Position numbers and translations under genes: made by a program. A DNA stretch of 64,000 nucleotides from Deltaproteobacteria bacterium (lineage in GTDB: Bacteria; Desulfobacterota; Desulfomonilia; Desulfomonilales; Desulfomonilaceae): assembly GCA_016875095.1 (NCBI GenBank), contig VGSG01000010.1, forward strand, positions 18,551 through 82,550, given 5' to 3'. Under the pieces are notes generated by a model. That model was not told the DNA's origin. It saw only the letters and a list, made by a program, of their open reading frames with translations, and did no database searches. Of the stretch, positions 42,671 through 52,431 are shown piece by piece; positions within the stretch are counted from its first letter, which is position 1, and each line of letters opens with the position of its first letter.

Positions 42671-43474
42671 ATGAGGGAGGAAGATATTCTCACCGCGGCG
42701 CGTGCGCTCCACGAAGCCCAGAGGGTCGTGGTCTTTACCGGCGCGGGAATCTCCACCGAATCCGGCATTCCCGACTTCCGATCTCCGGGAGGCATCTGGT
42801 CGCGGTACAACCAAGACGATCTGACATACCAGAAGTTTCGCTCCCACGAGAAGTACCGGAAGCTCTATTGGGAATACGATCGGGCCCGATACCCTGCGAT
42901 GCGGGACGCGGAACCAAATGCAGCCCACCGCGCGGTCGTTGAGATCGAGAAGACAGGCAAACTTGCAGCCCTGATAACCCAAAATATAGACGGACTGCAC
43001 CAGAAAGCAGGCAGCTCGCGAGAGAAGACCTTCGAGCTACACGGCACGGTCAAGGAAGTCACGTGCCTCGATTGCCATCGCCGCTGGGACCGGGATGAGA
43101 TCACCGGGAAGATGGAAGCGGAAAGGATCGAGGTCCCATACTGCGAGCACTGCGGTGGTCCGCTCAAATGCGCCACCATCGCGTTCGGTCAGACATTGCC
43201 TGCGGAAGTGCTGGAACAGTCGTTCTTACATGCTCGAAATTGCGACCTTTTCCTCATCATTGGCTCCTCCCTGGTAGTGCAGCCCGCGTCCATGTTGCCG
43301 ATAGAAGCCAAACGCAGCGGCGCGCGGCTCATTCTGATCAACCTTTCCGAAACCCCCTACGACCGGCTCATGGACGTAATCCTGCATGGCCTGGCCGGCC
43401 CCACAACCGAAGCGGTTATGCAAGAATTCCGAAAGCTTGAACAGTGTCAGGCTGGCGTTGTTCCAGCGGAATAA
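42671..43474 (+). CDS. Sir2-family NAD-dependent protein deacylase (CobB-like)
   Basis: 267 residues from the ATG at 42671 (GGAGAGAG just before). Motifs of sirtuins in order: FTGAGISTESGIPDFRSPGG (NAD and substrate loop), QNIDGLHQKAG, the catalytic His in ELHGT, CLDC and CEHCGG (four Cys for structural zinc), and IGSSLVVQPAS. It removes acyl groups from lysines using NAD; in bacteria targets include acetyl-CoA synthetase. It converges on the ribosomal S9 gene with a hairpin between. Confidence 0.95.
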   Translation: MREEDILTAARALHEAQRVVVFTGAGISTESGIPDFRSPGGIWSRYNQDDLTYQKFRSHEKYRKLYWEYDRARYPAMRDAEPNAAHRAVVEIEKTGKLAALITQNIDGLHQKAGSSREKTFELHGTVKEVTCLDCHRRWDRDEITGKMEAERIEVPYCEHCGGPLKCATIAFGQTLPAEVLEQSFLHARNCDLFLIIGSSLVVQPASMLPIEAKRSGARLILINLSETPYDRLMDVILHGLAGPTTEAVMQEFRKLEQCQAGVVPAE

Positions 43475-43498
43475 GGCTTTCGTGAGGCGGACGAGATT

Positions 43499-43533
43499 GC
43501 CCCTTTCTCCTCGTTTCCGGGGAGTAAAGGGGC
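43499..43533. terminator. hairpin between convergent sir2-type and rpsI genes
   Basis: GCCCCTTT (43499-43506) pairs perfectly with AAAGGGGC (43526-43533). Weak pairing of CTCC with GGAG inside extends the stem. It sits between the two stops and could serve both strands, though a long T-run is missing, so it is only a probable terminator. Confidence 0.5.
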
Positions 43534-43579
43534 TATCCGAAGAAATGTTTTGCGACGGGGTAACTGATTCGAGAAAGGA

Positions 43580-43972
43580 TTAACGTTTGGAGAACTGGAA
43601 GCTGGCCCGTGCTCCGCGCTTTCCGTACTTCTTACGTTCCTTAACTCTCGCGTCTCTGGTGAGAAAGCCCGCGGATTTCAGGACCGAGCGATAGGACGGA
43701 TCGATTTCCAGCAGAGCTTTGCTGATACCGTGCTTCAAGGCCCCTGCCTGTCCCGAAAGGCCTCCGCCACGCACCGTTACTGACGCATCGAAGCGACCGG
43801 CGGTCTGCGTGAGCTCAAAGGGTTGAAGGATGATCATGCGGGAGGTCTGGCGGCCGAAGTACTCGTCTACGGGACGCCCATTCACAACTATCTTGCCGTT
43901 TCCCGGCTTCAGCCTCACCCGCGCTATGGCGCTTTTTCTCTTTCCGGTCGCGTAGAAATATTGCTGTTCCAT
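43580..43972 (-). CDS. rpsI: ribosomal protein uS9
   Basis: 130 residues, normal for S9. It opens [17 protein letters not shown], includes [23 protein letters not shown], and ends in the basic FSKR tail that reaches tRNA in the P site. GGAGAG precedes the ATG by a few bases. It follows rplM by 14 bp in the classical L13-S9 operon. Confidence 0.98.
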   Translation of the reverse strand: MEQQYFYATGKRKSAIARVRLKPGNGKIVVNGRPVDEYFGRQTSRMIILQPFELTQTAGRFDASVTVRGGGLSGQAGALKHGISKALLEIDPSYRSVLKSAGFLTRDARVKERKKYGKRGARASFQFSKR

Positions 43973-43986
43973 TCCGCTCTCCAGGA

Positions 43987-44415
43987 TTAGAACCGATGAA
44001 CTTGAGGCTGTTGGGCCTCATGGGGGTGCTGGTCGCCCGAGTAAACCTTGAGCTTTTTCAGTTGGGCGCGACCGAGGGAGTTCTTGGGGAGCATTCCCCT
44101 GACGGCCAGCCAGAACATGCGTTCCGGCTTGTCCTTGATCATTTTTTCAGCCTTGGTGGATTTGAGTCCCCCGGGGTAGAAGCTGTGCCGGTAGTAGGTC
44201 TTCTGCTGGAGCTTCTTTCCTGTGAGACGCACTTTGGCCGCGTTGATGACCACGACGAAATCCCCGGAATCCATGTGCGTTGCAAACTGGGGCTTATGTT
44301 TGCCCCTAAGCAACCGCGCGGTTTCGGAGGCGACGCGGCCGAGAACCATATCTTTAGCGTCTATGAGCAGCCATTTTCGATCCACTTCCCCTTCGCGCGG
44401 GGTCCAGGTCTTCAT
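43987..44415 (-). CDS. rplM: ribosomal protein uL13
   Basis: 142 residues with the L13 features [40 protein letters not shown] and the C-terminal [19 protein letters not shown]. The ribosome site AGAGGTG is five bases before the ATG. A strong promoter is seen just upstream. Confidence 0.98.
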   Translation of the reverse strand: MKTWTPREGEVDRKWLLIDAKDMVLGRVASETARLLRGKHKPQFATHMDSGDFVVVINAAKVRLTGKKLQQKTYYRHSFYPGGLKSTKAEKMIKDKPERMFWLAVRGMLPKNSLGRAQLKKLKVYSGDQHPHEAQQPQVHRF

Positions 44416-44445
44416 GAGACACCTCTTTGCATACGTAAACTTTGT

Positions 44446-44474
44446 TGTTTAGCAGCTTCCGAGCCTCATGTCAA
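44446..44474 (-). promoter_or_regulatory. sigma-70 promoter of rplM-rpsI
   Basis: On the minus strand TTGACA (44474-44469), a 17-bp spacer and TAAACA (44451-44446) lie about 30 bp before the rplM start. Good consensus match, spacing and position. Confidence 0.65.
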
Positions 44475-44487
44475 GGTTGCCGCCGCG

Positions 44488-45048
44488 CTAGAAATTCTCG
44501 TACAAGGACCGCTGCATATGTATGATAAGGTCGCGGATCATTTCGGATATGGCTTTGCGCCTGTTGGTCAAGGTGCCCGCGACCGTGTCGGAAACCAGGT
44601 ATGTCAAAGATGACGAAAGGGTCTTTTCCCAGAGGACTTTCTTGTTGTCCGCGCGCTCCAGGCTGCACGCGATATGAAGGGTTCCGTTGCGGGTAAGTTC
44701 TTTCCCGTCTGCGGTGTACGCGGCCGGGGTGTCTTCGTATGAAGTGATCACGGTGTTCAGAACGGCGTTTCCGCCGCTCCGAACGGGTTTGAGCCTGGTT
44801 CCCACGGCAAATTCCGTGCGGAGATCGTTTGTCAGTTCGGTCTCTATTCCGGTAATGGTTGTCTTATTGAGTGCGCTCCTCACTTCGATGGTCCGAATCT
44901 CGCGAGGGAAGGGGGAGTCGTCGGGAGCGCCGCTGAATCGATAGCCACAGCCTCCCAGCGCCAGAAGGCCGACCAACACGGAATAGAGGAGCTTTTGCCT
45001 CGCGTCCCGCCGAGGTTTGGCGCCGGTTCGATTCTTACCTTGGATCAC
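44488..45048 (-). CDS. lptE: LptE-like LPS-assembly lipoprotein
   Basis: The 186-residue protein starts with a basic stretch, a hydrophobic helix and a lipobox (LALGGC) followed by GYRFSG, the usual mature start of LptE. The rest is a small alpha/beta domain with IRTIEVRSALN and TLHIACSLERA. It lies downstream of leuS, a common leuS-lptE arrangement, with 134 bp between. LptE plugs the LptD outer-membrane barrel for LPS insertion. The start codon appears to be GTG at 45048. The call rests on context, lipobox and motif, so it is moderately strong. Confidence 0.82.
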   Translation of the reverse strand: MIQGKNRTGAKPRRDARQKLLYSVLVGLLALGGCGYRFSGAPDDSPFPREIRTIEVRSALNKTTITGIETELTNDLRTEFAVGTRLKPVRSGGNAVLNTVITSYEDTPAAYTADGKELTRNGTLHIACSLERADNKKVLWEKTLSSSLTYLVSDTVAGTLTNRRKAISEMIRDLIIHMQRSLYENF

Positions 45049-45182
45049 CTAACGTTCCCCACGCCGGAAACGTCCTTCCTTGACCTCGGCCCCGGTGACC
45101 GCGCGTCTTTGTAATGCCAGCCCGTGGCGCTGAAATCGCATTCGGAACTCCGGTTTGCCCTTGCGCCAAAACGGCCCACACT

Positions 45183-47660
45183 CTAGCCCACAACCAGATT
45201 CAAGATCCTTCCCGGCACGTACACGGCCTTGCGCAAAGTCTTTCCTTCGACGTATTTCCGGACATTCGGCTCGGCCAAGGCGGTCTCTCTCACCAGGTCC
45301 TCCGCGGCGTCCACCGGCGCCCTGATCTCGCCCCTTTTCTTGCCGTTGACCTGAACCACGATGAGGATCTCGTCCTCTGTAAGAAAGGCCGGATCAAAGA
45401 CGGGCCAGGGGATCCGAACCATGCCCGGGTCTCCGCCGAGGGCTTCCCAGAGTTCTTCCGCGATGTGAGGCACAAAGGGTGAGAGCAGCGCGGCCACGAT
45501 CCGCAGGGCCTCCATCAGAGCCTCGGCTACGTCCGGGGCCTGGTCGGCTTCTTGGGAGGTGACCTTCATCAATTCATTGGTCATTTCCATGACCGCTGCA
45601 ATGGCGGTGTTGAAATGGAAGCGGTTTTCGATATCTTCCGAGACTCTCTTGATGGTTCTGTGGGTGACACGCCTGATCGCGCGCGCTCGCTCGGAATATG
45701 AACCTTCATCTGGCGCAATTTTGCGATCTTTGTGCTGCTGAACGAGGTTCCAGACCCGATTGAGGAAGCGATACGCGCCTTCGACGCCTTCGGCAGTCCA
45801 ATCCAGGTCGCGCTCCGGCGGAGAAGCAAAGAGGCAGAAAAGCCTCACCGTGTCGGCGCCGTAACGACCCACAAGCTCCTCGGGATCCACCACATTCCCT
45901 TTGGATTTAGACATCTTCGCGCCGTCCTTGATGACCATGCCTTGGGTGAGCAGATTGGTGAACGGCTCGTCGCTCTCTTTAATCTTCAAGTCCCGCAGGA
46001 CCTTCGTGAAGAATCGAGAGTAGAGCAGATGCAGGATCGCGTGCTCGATCCCACCGATGTACTGATCCACCGGCAACCAATATCCGACCGCTTCCTTGTC
46101 GATGATACCTTTGTCGTACCGGGGGCACGCGTACCGGTCGAAGTACCAGGAGGATTCCACAAAGGTGTCCATAGTGTCGGTTTCTCGACGGGCAGGTTTC
46201 TTACACCGCGGACAGGGAACGTTCACCCACCAATCCAGATCCGGCAGCGGCGACCGCCCGCTTTGGGGAAACTCGATGTCAGTGGGAAGAACAACCGGCA
46301 AGTCTTCATCCGGCGTCGGGACCGCTCCACAGTCCGGACAGTGCACGATGGGAATAGGAGCGCCCCAATATCTTTGCCTGGATATACCCCAGTCCCGGAT
46401 ACGGTAGTTCACGGTGGGTCCCCCTTTGCGCTCCGCCGCGAGCTTCTCCGAGATGGCCTTCATGGCCTCGGCGTTGCCCGTGCCGTCGAATTCGCCGGAA
46501 TTGACCAGTATGCCTTGCTCCACGTATGCTTCGGTCATGGTTTCGGGGCTAAGTTTCTCTCCATCGGGCTGAATGACCACCACGATGTCCAGTCCGTACT
46601 TCTTGGCAAATTCGAAATCTCGCTGGTCGTGGGCAGGGACTGCCATGACCGCGCCTGTCCCGTAATCGTACAAAACGAAATTCGCAACCCAGATGGGCAT
46701 TTTGCGGCCGGTGAGCGGATTAACGCAGTACGCTCCGGTAAATACCCCCTCCTTCTCGGCCTCTTCGCCGGTTCGCGCGTCCCAATCTTGTGTCAGCACT
46801 CGATTGACGAAGTCCCGCACACTCTCTTCTTGGGACGTGCCCCGTGAAAGCTCAAGGCAGAGCGGATGTTCCGGCGCCAGGCTCATGAAAGTCGCGCCGT
46901 ACAGCGTATCGGGTCGGGTAGTGAAGACCTCGATTGCGGAATCACCGTTTCCCAGGGGGAAGAGAATACGAGCCCCCTCGCTGCGACCGATCCAATTGCG
47001 CTGCATGGTAAGGACCCGTTCGGGCCAGCCTGTGAGTTTATCGCACCAGTCCAGGAGTTCTTGAGCGTACTGGGTGATCTTGAAAAACCAGCCCTCCTGT
47101 TCGCGCTGCACCACCGATGTGCCACACCGCCAGCACGCGCCGGCTTCAACCTGTTCATTAGCGAGCACGGTCCGGCACGGCTCACAATAGTTGACAATGG
47201 ACTTCTTTCTGTAGACGAGTCCCTTTTCCATCATTCTGAGGAATAGCCACTGCTCCCAACGGTAATACTCGGGATGGCACGTCGCGAGCTCGCGGTCCCA
47301 ATCGTAGGAATAACCCAGACGTTTGAGCTGACGGCGCATCTCTCGGATGTTCCGCATGGTCCACACCGCCGGATGCACCCCATGTTTGATCGCAGCGTTC
47401 TCCGCCGGCATACCGAAGGCGTCCCAGCCCATGGGATGGATCACGTTGTAACCCCTCATCATTTTGAAGCGAGCGACCACGTCGCCGATGCAATAGTTGC
47501 GCACATGGCCCATATGAAGGCTGCCCGAGGGATAGGGGAACATTTCCAGCACGTAATATTTCTGGAGCGAACGATCCACCTCGACCTTAAAGAGCTTTTC
47601 TCGCTCCCAGAATTCCTGCCACTTTCTTTCGACCGCTTCCGGATTGTACCTTTTTTCCAT
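45183..47660 (-). CDS. leuS: leucyl-tRNA synthetase
   Basis: 825 residues, normal for bacterial LeuRS. The HIGH motif appears as HMGH in [15 protein letters not shown] and the KMSKS motif as [10 protein letters not shown]. The zinc-binding and editing (CP1) insertions are present ([26 protein letters not shown]). The ATG is preceded by GGAGGAG. The gene is divergent from the nucleotide-sugar dehydrogenase gene. Confidence 0.98.
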   Translation of the reverse strand: MEKRYNPEAVERKWQEFWEREKLFKVEVDRSLQKYYVLEMFPYPSGSLHMGHVRNYCIGDVVARFKMMRGYNVIHPMGWDAFGMPAENAAIKHGVHPAVWTMRNIREMRRQLKRLGYSYDWDRELATCHPEYYRWEQWLFLRMMEKGLVYRKKSIVNYCEPCRTVLANEQVEAGACWRCGTSVVQREQEGWFFKITQYAQELLDWCDKLTGWPERVLTMQRNWIGRSEGARILFPLGNGDSAIEVFTTRPDTLYGATFMSLAPEHPLCLELSRGTSQEESVRDFVNRVLTQDWDARTGEEAEKEGVFTGAYCVNPLTGRKMPIWVANFVLYDYGTGAVMAVPAHDQRDFEFAKKYGLDIVVVIQPDGEKLSPETMTEAYVEQGILVNSGEFDGTGNAEAMKAISEKLAAERKGGPTVNYRIRDWGISRQRYWGAPIPIVHCPDCGAVPTPDEDLPVVLPTDIEFPQSGRSPLPDLDWWVNVPCPRCKKPARRETDTMDTFVESSWYFDRYACPRYDKGIIDKEAVGYWLPVDQYIGGIEHAILHLLYSRFFTKVLRDLKIKESDEPFTNLLTQGMVIKDGAKMSKSKGNVVDPEELVGRYGADTVRLFCLFASPPERDLDWTAEGVEGAYRFLNRVWNLVQQHKDRKIAPDEGSYSERARAIRRVTHRTIKRVSEDIENRFHFNTAIAAVMEMTNELMKVTSQEADQAPDVAEALMEALRIVAALLSPFVPHIAEELWEALGGDPGMVRIPWPVFDPAFLTEDEILIVVQVNGKKRGEIRAPVDAAEDLVRETALAEPNVRKYVEGKTLRKAVYVPGRILNLVVG

Positions 47661-47802
47661 GGCTCCTCCGCCCGCCTGAGCGAGCGCTGCAATCGCTCTC
47701 TTCTAACACAGGGGTTGAGGCTCTTCAACGGCTTTCGCTCTTGACGACAAGGCTCTCTCGTTCTATGCTTAAAAATTCGGTTTCGGCCGCATGAACGCGC
47801 CG

Positions 47803-47831
47803 TTGGCCCTAACGCCGAGATCTTGTATACG
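47803..47831 (+). promoter_or_regulatory. putative promoter of the nucleotide-sugar dehydrogenase gene
   Basis: TTGGCC (47803-47808), a 17-bp spacer and TATACG (47826-47831) lie about 30 bp before the ATG at 47865, in the 204-bp region divergent from leuS. Moderate consensus match. Confidence 0.4.
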
Positions 47832-47864
47832 ATTCCATCATGAACTCAACGTAGAGGCCGCAGC

Positions 47865-49499
47865 ATGACACAAGAATACTCTGTCAGTCCCGAAGGCGAA
47901 CTCTTCCCTCTGCCGACCGAAGCGGATTACCGGGCGGAATTCCAACGCCTGGAAAAGCTCGCCCAGGAACAGCGAAATCTCGGCCGCGAGATCGTGGCGG
48001 TGGTCGGGGTCGGCTTTGTGGGCGCTGTAATGGCGGCGGTAATCGCGGACGCAACCGACGCGGCGGGAAACCCGCTGAAGTTCGTGATCGGCATGCAACG
48101 CCCCAGTGTCCGAAGCTTCTGGAAGATCCCTCTGCTCAACCGAGGCGTGGCGCCCATGAAGTCGGAAGATCCTGAAGTTCCCAGGATCATCCATCGATGC
48201 GTGAACGAGAAGAAAAACCTCACCGCCTCATTTACGTACGAATCACTCAGCCTTGCCGATGTGGTGGTTGTGGACGTGCAGTGCGACTTCATCAAGGAGA
48301 GCATCAACGACGCGAGCAAGGGCTACGTGCAGATGAGGGATCTGGAAAAGGCCCTGGAAATCATCGGCGATACCATTCAGCCGCACGCGCTGGTGCTCAT
48401 CGAAACGACGGTCCCTCCGGGAACCACGGAACAGGTCGCGTACCCCCTGATTAAGAAGGCTTTCCGCAAGCGAGGCATTGAGAGCGAGCCCGTGCTGGCG
48501 CACAGCTTCGAGCGGGTCATGCCGGGCCGTCAGTACGTGGACTCCATTCGCAAATTCTGGCGGGTTTGCAGTGGAATCGATCCTCAATCCCGTGAGCGAG
48601 TGGTGAAGTTCCTCTCTGAGATCATTGATGTGGAGCATTTCCCCCTCACCGTGCTCGATCGGCCCATAGAGTCGGAGACCGCGAAAATCGTGGAAAACAG
48701 CTACCGCGCCACCACCCTCGCGTTCCTCAACGAGTGGAGTCTTTTCGCGGAACGAAACGGAGTGGACCTCATCAAGGTGATCAACTGCATCAAGGTGCGA
48801 CCCACCCACTCCAACATCATATTTCCCGGACCGGGAATCGGCGGGTACTGCCTTCCCAAAGACGGCGCTCTGGCAGTCTGGGCGTACAAGCATCTCATGG
48901 GTTTCGAGGACGACCTGTTTCAGATCACGCCTCAAGCTATCAATATCAATGACACCAGGGCGCTGCACGTCCCGGAACTCGCCAGGGACGCGCTGCGAAA
49001 CATGGGGCGATACATCGCAGCGTCCAAGGTGGCGCTCCTTGGCGCGGCGTACAGGGAAGATGTGGGAGACACAAGGTACAGCGGCTCGGAGCTTATCGTG
49101 CGCCGCCTAGTGGACATGGGCGCGGATGTGAGCGTCCACGATCCCTATGTGGACAATTGGTGGGAATTCGAAGCGCAGGACTCGTATCCGGCGCCGGGGA
49201 AGAGCCGCGCCCGTTTCTTCCGCCACCAGAGCAAGCTCAAATCGTTGCGCATAGAACCCGACCTGAACAGCGCGCTCCGAGACGCGGACGTGGTTATATT
49301 CGCGGTGAAACATCACCAGTTCCTCGATCTGGCGCCGGATCAGGTGGTGGAAGCCGCGGGCGGGCCGCTGGCCGTTATCGACTGTTTCGGCATCCTGGAC
49401 GACGACAAGATCCGCAGATATTTCGAACTGGAATGCGAAGTGAAAGGACTCGGCCGCGGCCATATCAATCGCCTGAAAAAGCTGTACAAGAAGTCGTGA
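47865..49499 (+). CDS. nucleotide-sugar dehydrogenase (UDP-glucose/GDP-mannose dehydrogenase family)
   Basis: 544 residues. The N-terminal NAD fold has VVGVGFVGAVMAAVIA after a leader of about 45 residues. ETTVPPGTTEQVA and SFERVMPGR follow, and the catalytic Cys is in GPGIGGYCLPKD. A C-terminal UDP-binding domain has LLGAAYREDVGDTRYSGSELIVRRL. The family oxidises the sugar C6 alcohol twice to an acid, typically for capsule or LPS sugars. It is about 100 residues longer than usual because of the N-terminal extension and a central insertion. WecC/WbpA-type substrate (UDP-HexNAc) is possible; the motif alone does not decide. Confidence 0.88.
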   Translation: MTQEYSVSPEGELFPLPTEADYRAEFQRLEKLAQEQRNLGREIVAVVGVGFVGAVMAAVIADATDAAGNPLKFVIGMQRPSVRSFWKIPLLNRGVAPMKSEDPEVPRIIHRCVNEKKNLTASFTYESLSLADVVVVDVQCDFIKESINDASKGYVQMRDLEKALEIIGDTIQPHALVLIETTVPPGTTEQVAYPLIKKAFRKRGIESEPVLAHSFERVMPGRQYVDSIRKFWRVCSGIDPQSRERVVKFLSEIIDVEHFPLTVLDRPIESETAKIVENSYRATTLAFLNEWSLFAERNGVDLIKVINCIKVRPTHSNIIFPGPGIGGYCLPKDGALAVWAYKHLMGFEDDLFQITPQAININDTRALHVPELARDALRNMGRYIAASKVALLGAAYREDVGDTRYSGSELIVRRLVDMGADVSVHDPYVDNWWEFEAQDSYPAPGKSRARFFRHQSKLKSLRIEPDLNSALRDADVVIFAVKHHQFLDLAPDQVVEAAGGPLAVIDCFGILDDDKIRRYFELECEVKGLGRGHINRLKKLYKKS

Positions 49500-49538
49500 C
49501 GTTAGAGGCCGAACCGCGCGCCGCGGAAAGAGGAGCGC

Positions 49539-50672
49539 ATGGAAATGCCCAAGCTCTTTGAAAAGACCGCGATAAAGTCTCTGGAACTCCGGAACAGATC
49601 GGTCCGAAGCGCCACATGGTCCGGTGTGGGAGATCGGGAAGGGTTCGTCACCGATCGCGGAGTCGAGTTCTACCGCGAGTTGGCTGCGGGAGGAATGGGA
49701 CTCATTGTGACAGGGTTCCAGTACGTAATGCCGAACGGGGTGGCCATGCGATACCAGGTCGGCAACTACGATGACGCTCAGATTGAAGGTCTGCGCCGTT
49801 TGTGTGACGCGGTTCACTCAGAAGACTGCCGGGTGGTGGCCCAGATTGCTCACACAGGCGCGAAGGCAAATCCCGATTTGTTCCCCAAGGAAGGAGATGT
49901 GTGGGGACCTTCCGCGGTGACCGACCCACTGTCCGGAAGGACCCCCAAGGAAATGAGTCCGGGCGAGATCTCCCAGCTCGTTCAGGCGTATGCCGCGGCC
50001 GCCGAACGTTCCAAGAAGGCCGGCTTCGACGGAGTGCAGCTCCACGGCGCGCACGGCTACGGCATCAACCAGTTCCTTTCCGGCGCGGCAAATAGGCGAG
50101 GCGACCGTTACGGAGGCGACATCCGGAGCCGTTATCGCTTCCTCGGAGAGGTCCTGGAGGCCGTGAGGGCCGTGGTGGGAAAGGATTTTCCCGTTCTCAT
50201 AAAGCTCAGCGGGAACGACTTTGCGCAAGGAGGGCTGACCCCCGAGGAATCCCTTTACGTGGGGCGTCGTCTATCCGCCGAAGGCATCGACGCGATCGAA
50301 GTCAGTGGGGGAAGCCGAGCATCGGAAAACGGCATGATTCCGTCTCGCCTCAAAATCCGGCGTCAAGAGGATGAGGCGTACCTGGCGGATTTGGCCGCCC
50401 GTTTCAAAGAAATGGTGTCCGTTCCCATTATCACTGTGGGAGGGATACGATCTCCGAAAGTGATCTCACGTATTCTCGACGAAGGTAAGGCCGACTACGC
50501 GGCCATGTGCAGGCCGTTCATTCGGGAGCCCCACCTCATTCGACGGTGGGAAGCGGGAGATCTGAAAAAGGCCACGTGCATCTCGTGCAATCAGTGTTTT
50601 GACGCGGCATTGGAAGGGAACGGCGTTTACTGCAAGGTGGATAAAAAACTCAAGGAGAAGAAGCGACCATAA
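49539..50672 (+). CDS. OYE-family NADH:flavin oxidoreductase with C-terminal Cys motif
   Basis: 377 residues forming a TIM barrel of the old-yellow-enzyme family: LRNRSVRSATWSG near the N-terminus, QIAHTGAKA, FDGVQLHGAHGYGINQFLS (substrate His pair), GDRYGG and PIITVGGIRSP. The tail has CISCNQC and another Cys 16 residues later, like the iron-sulfur site of 2,4-dienoyl-CoA reductase-type relatives but without their FAD/NAD domain. It may reduce enones or enoyl compounds. GAGGAG precedes the ATG; it lies 39 bp after the dehydrogenase gene. Confidence 0.88.
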   Translation: MEMPKLFEKTAIKSLELRNRSVRSATWSGVGDREGFVTDRGVEFYRELAAGGMGLIVTGFQYVMPNGVAMRYQVGNYDDAQIEGLRRLCDAVHSEDCRVVAQIAHTGAKANPDLFPKEGDVWGPSAVTDPLSGRTPKEMSPGEISQLVQAYAAAAERSKKAGFDGVQLHGAHGYGINQFLSGAANRRGDRYGGDIRSRYRFLGEVLEAVRAVVGKDFPVLIKLSGNDFAQGGLTPEESLYVGRRLSAEGIDAIEVSGGSRASENGMIPSRLKIRRQEDEAYLADLAARFKEMVSVPIITVGGIRSPKVISRILDEGKADYAAMCRPFIREPHLIRRWEAGDLKKATCISCNQCFDAALEGNGVYCKVDKKLKEKKRP

Positions 50673-50719
50673 AGCGAGCGCCGACACGCTCCGCGCAATG
50701 AGGCTGCCGGCACCGGCTT

Positions 50720-51511
50720 TCACGGATTCTTCACCGGTTCGCGTATTGAGAGGGTCGGTTCCTGGAACAGAGCGAATTTGAGCCATTGGAATGCAAACTC
50801 GAGCAGGTCGATATCGTCCGAATCGAATCGTTCCACCAGATCGGGGTCCACGTCAAATCTTCGCAGAAAGCCGCTTTTCAGCACAAATTCTCGGAATCGT
50901 TCCCCGTTATAGAGCGCCATCATGAACATCTGCACATGTTGAGGCGTCAATTCGGCGCGGCGGCGACGACTCCCCAGCACGTAGAGTTCCATCAGAAGGT
51001 CGTTGAGTCTGTTGTATTCCTCAACACCCTGATCCGAGATCCATTCGCGGACGGTCCACTCCCGTCGCTGTTCGAATCCGCGACAGTGGTCTTCCTTCAC
51101 CGTGAAGTAAAACTCTTCGCGCGTGTCTAAGATGGGATGCTTTGTTGAGGCTCGACCGATGGGATAGATCCTGCACGCGCCGGGACGATCCTCGTAAACC
51201 GAGCAGCCCGCCTCTGTGACAAATGGACATCGCTTGCCGGAATCCGGATCCATGCGTAGCATGACCTCGGGGAAACCGTGAGAGGTTCTCCGGCGGAGAA
51301 TCGTAAGTTCGTCCAGAAACCGATCAGAGGCCATGTGGAGGCGTTTTCGGAGTCGGAGGGCATCATACGGAGTCAACACGAGCTGGAGTTTCCGGCAGCA
51401 TTCGGTAAAACAGGGCACGTGAGGACCGCAGTCGAACTGAAATCTATCGTCTAGGGATAGCCGCGCATTGGTATCGATCAGCGGTTGAGTCTCTTTCGGC
51501 CCGGGCTCCAT
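50720..51511 (-). CDS. YkgJ-family (UPF0153) cysteine-cluster protein
   Basis: 263 residues. The N-terminal FDCGPHVPCFTECC and later CPFVTEAGCSVYEDRPGACRIYP carry the Cys pattern of YkgJ-type proteins, thought to bind a zinc or iron-sulfur centre. The rest is helical and charged, longer than the minimal family. It follows gmhB by 21 bp in the same direction, so the two may be one transcript. Function is unknown in any organism. Confidence 0.85.
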   Translation of the reverse strand: MEPGPKETQPLIDTNARLSLDDRFQFDCGPHVPCFTECCRKLQLVLTPYDALRLRKRLHMASDRFLDELTILRRRTSHGFPEVMLRMDPDSGKRCPFVTEAGCSVYEDRPGACRIYPIGRASTKHPILDTREEFYFTVKEDHCRGFEQRREWTVREWISDQGVEEYNRLNDLLMELYVLGSRRRRAELTPQHVQMFMMALYNGERFREFVLKSGFLRRFDVDPDLVERFDSDDIDLLEFAFQWLKFALFQEPTLSIREPVKNP

Positions 51512-51532
51512 CAGTTGCGCTCCCTGCCTCGG

Positions 51533-52111
51533 TTACTTCTCGGCACGCTCCTTGTCCCTTTCATGGCGCTCCTTTCCTAAGAACCGCGCGAAATCCAACA
51601 GGGTGGGGAAGGCCAGATCGGCTTGGTCATCACAGTCGCTTCCAATACGCACCGTGCGGGTTCCCGCGTTCCGGCCCGCGGCCGTGTCGGAAGGGGAATC
51701 GCCGACCATGTACGATGCGGAAAGATCGAGCACAAGGTCTCTGGCCGCGTCCAGGATCATCCCGGGGCTGGGTTTCCTACATGGGCAATTCTCATCCGCC
51801 TCGTGCGGGCAATAGTAGATCGCGTCCAAACCCACGCCCTCCTCGCCAAGGGCCGCGGCCATGTGGTTGTGCACCTCGTTTAGATCTTCCGTGGTCATGA
51901 GCCCCTTGGCGATCCCCCGTTGATTCGTCACCACCACCAGAAAAAACCCCAATTCCCGCAATATGGTGAGCGCTTCGATGACTCCGGGAAGGAACTCAAA
52001 CTCCGGCACGCGGGCCACGTACCGGTTCTCGCCGAGCTTGACGTTTATCACCCCGTCACGGTCGAGAAATATCGCGCGGCGGGGTCCGCGAGGGTCCGGG
52101 TTGGTGTCCAT
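51533..52111 (-). CDS. gmhB: D,D-heptose 1,7-bisphosphate phosphatase
   Basis: The 192-residue HAD-superfamily protein has FLDRDGVIN (nucleophile Asp and acid Asp), VVTNQRGIAKG, the zinc-binding YYCPHEADENCPCRKP and the final VGDSPSDTAAGRNAG. This pattern matches GmhB, which dephosphorylates heptose bisphosphate for LPS inner core (histidinol phosphatase is the alternative). No ribosome site is evident before the ATG at 52111. Confidence 0.9.
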   Translation of the reverse strand: MDTNPDPRGPRRAIFLDRDGVINVKLGENRYVARVPEFEFLPGVIEALTILRELGFFLVVVTNQRGIAKGLMTTEDLNEVHNHMAAALGEEGVGLDAIYYCPHEADENCPCRKPSPGMILDAARDLVLDLSASYMVGDSPSDTAAGRNAGTRTVRIGSDCDDQADLAFPTLLDFARFLGKERHERDKERAEK

Positions 52112-52369
52112 GGAATACCGATCGCGTCTCGGGAGGAGACTTGTGGGGTTATTCCCGCTGATAGCATCGCATCTTAAGCGCAGGGTGATCGGACGTCAAG
52201 ACGCCTCCTGCTCTGGGGATCGGTGGCGCTGAAAGGCGAAAAAGCATGCGGTGTGGAGCGCGCAGGCGCGGGGGGGACGGATTCCAGGCTATATCAGGCT
52301 ATAAGCAGTGTTATTGCAAGGCGTTGAAGACCTATTATAATTTTTTTTCAACCATTTCTCAGAAATTAC

Positions 52370-52397
52370 TTGACAGAATTTTGCTAGTGAATAATGA
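52370..52397 (+). promoter_or_regulatory. putative promoter of the first beta-barrel protein gene
   Basis: TTGACA (52370-52375), 16 bp, TAATGA (52392-52397) in a markedly AT-rich stretch of the 320-bp gap 52112-52431. The arrangement resembles that of the paralog's promoter at 58351. No gene was seen in the rest of the gap. Confidence 0.45.
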
Positions 52398-52431
52398 AGT
52401 GCGGCCAGGACATTCAGTTGAGGAGGGAGGT

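Noticed and set aside
45732..46847. Plus-strand open frame of 371 codons
   Set aside because: Lies wholly inside leuS on the opposite strand and has no family resemblance; a codon-usage shadow.
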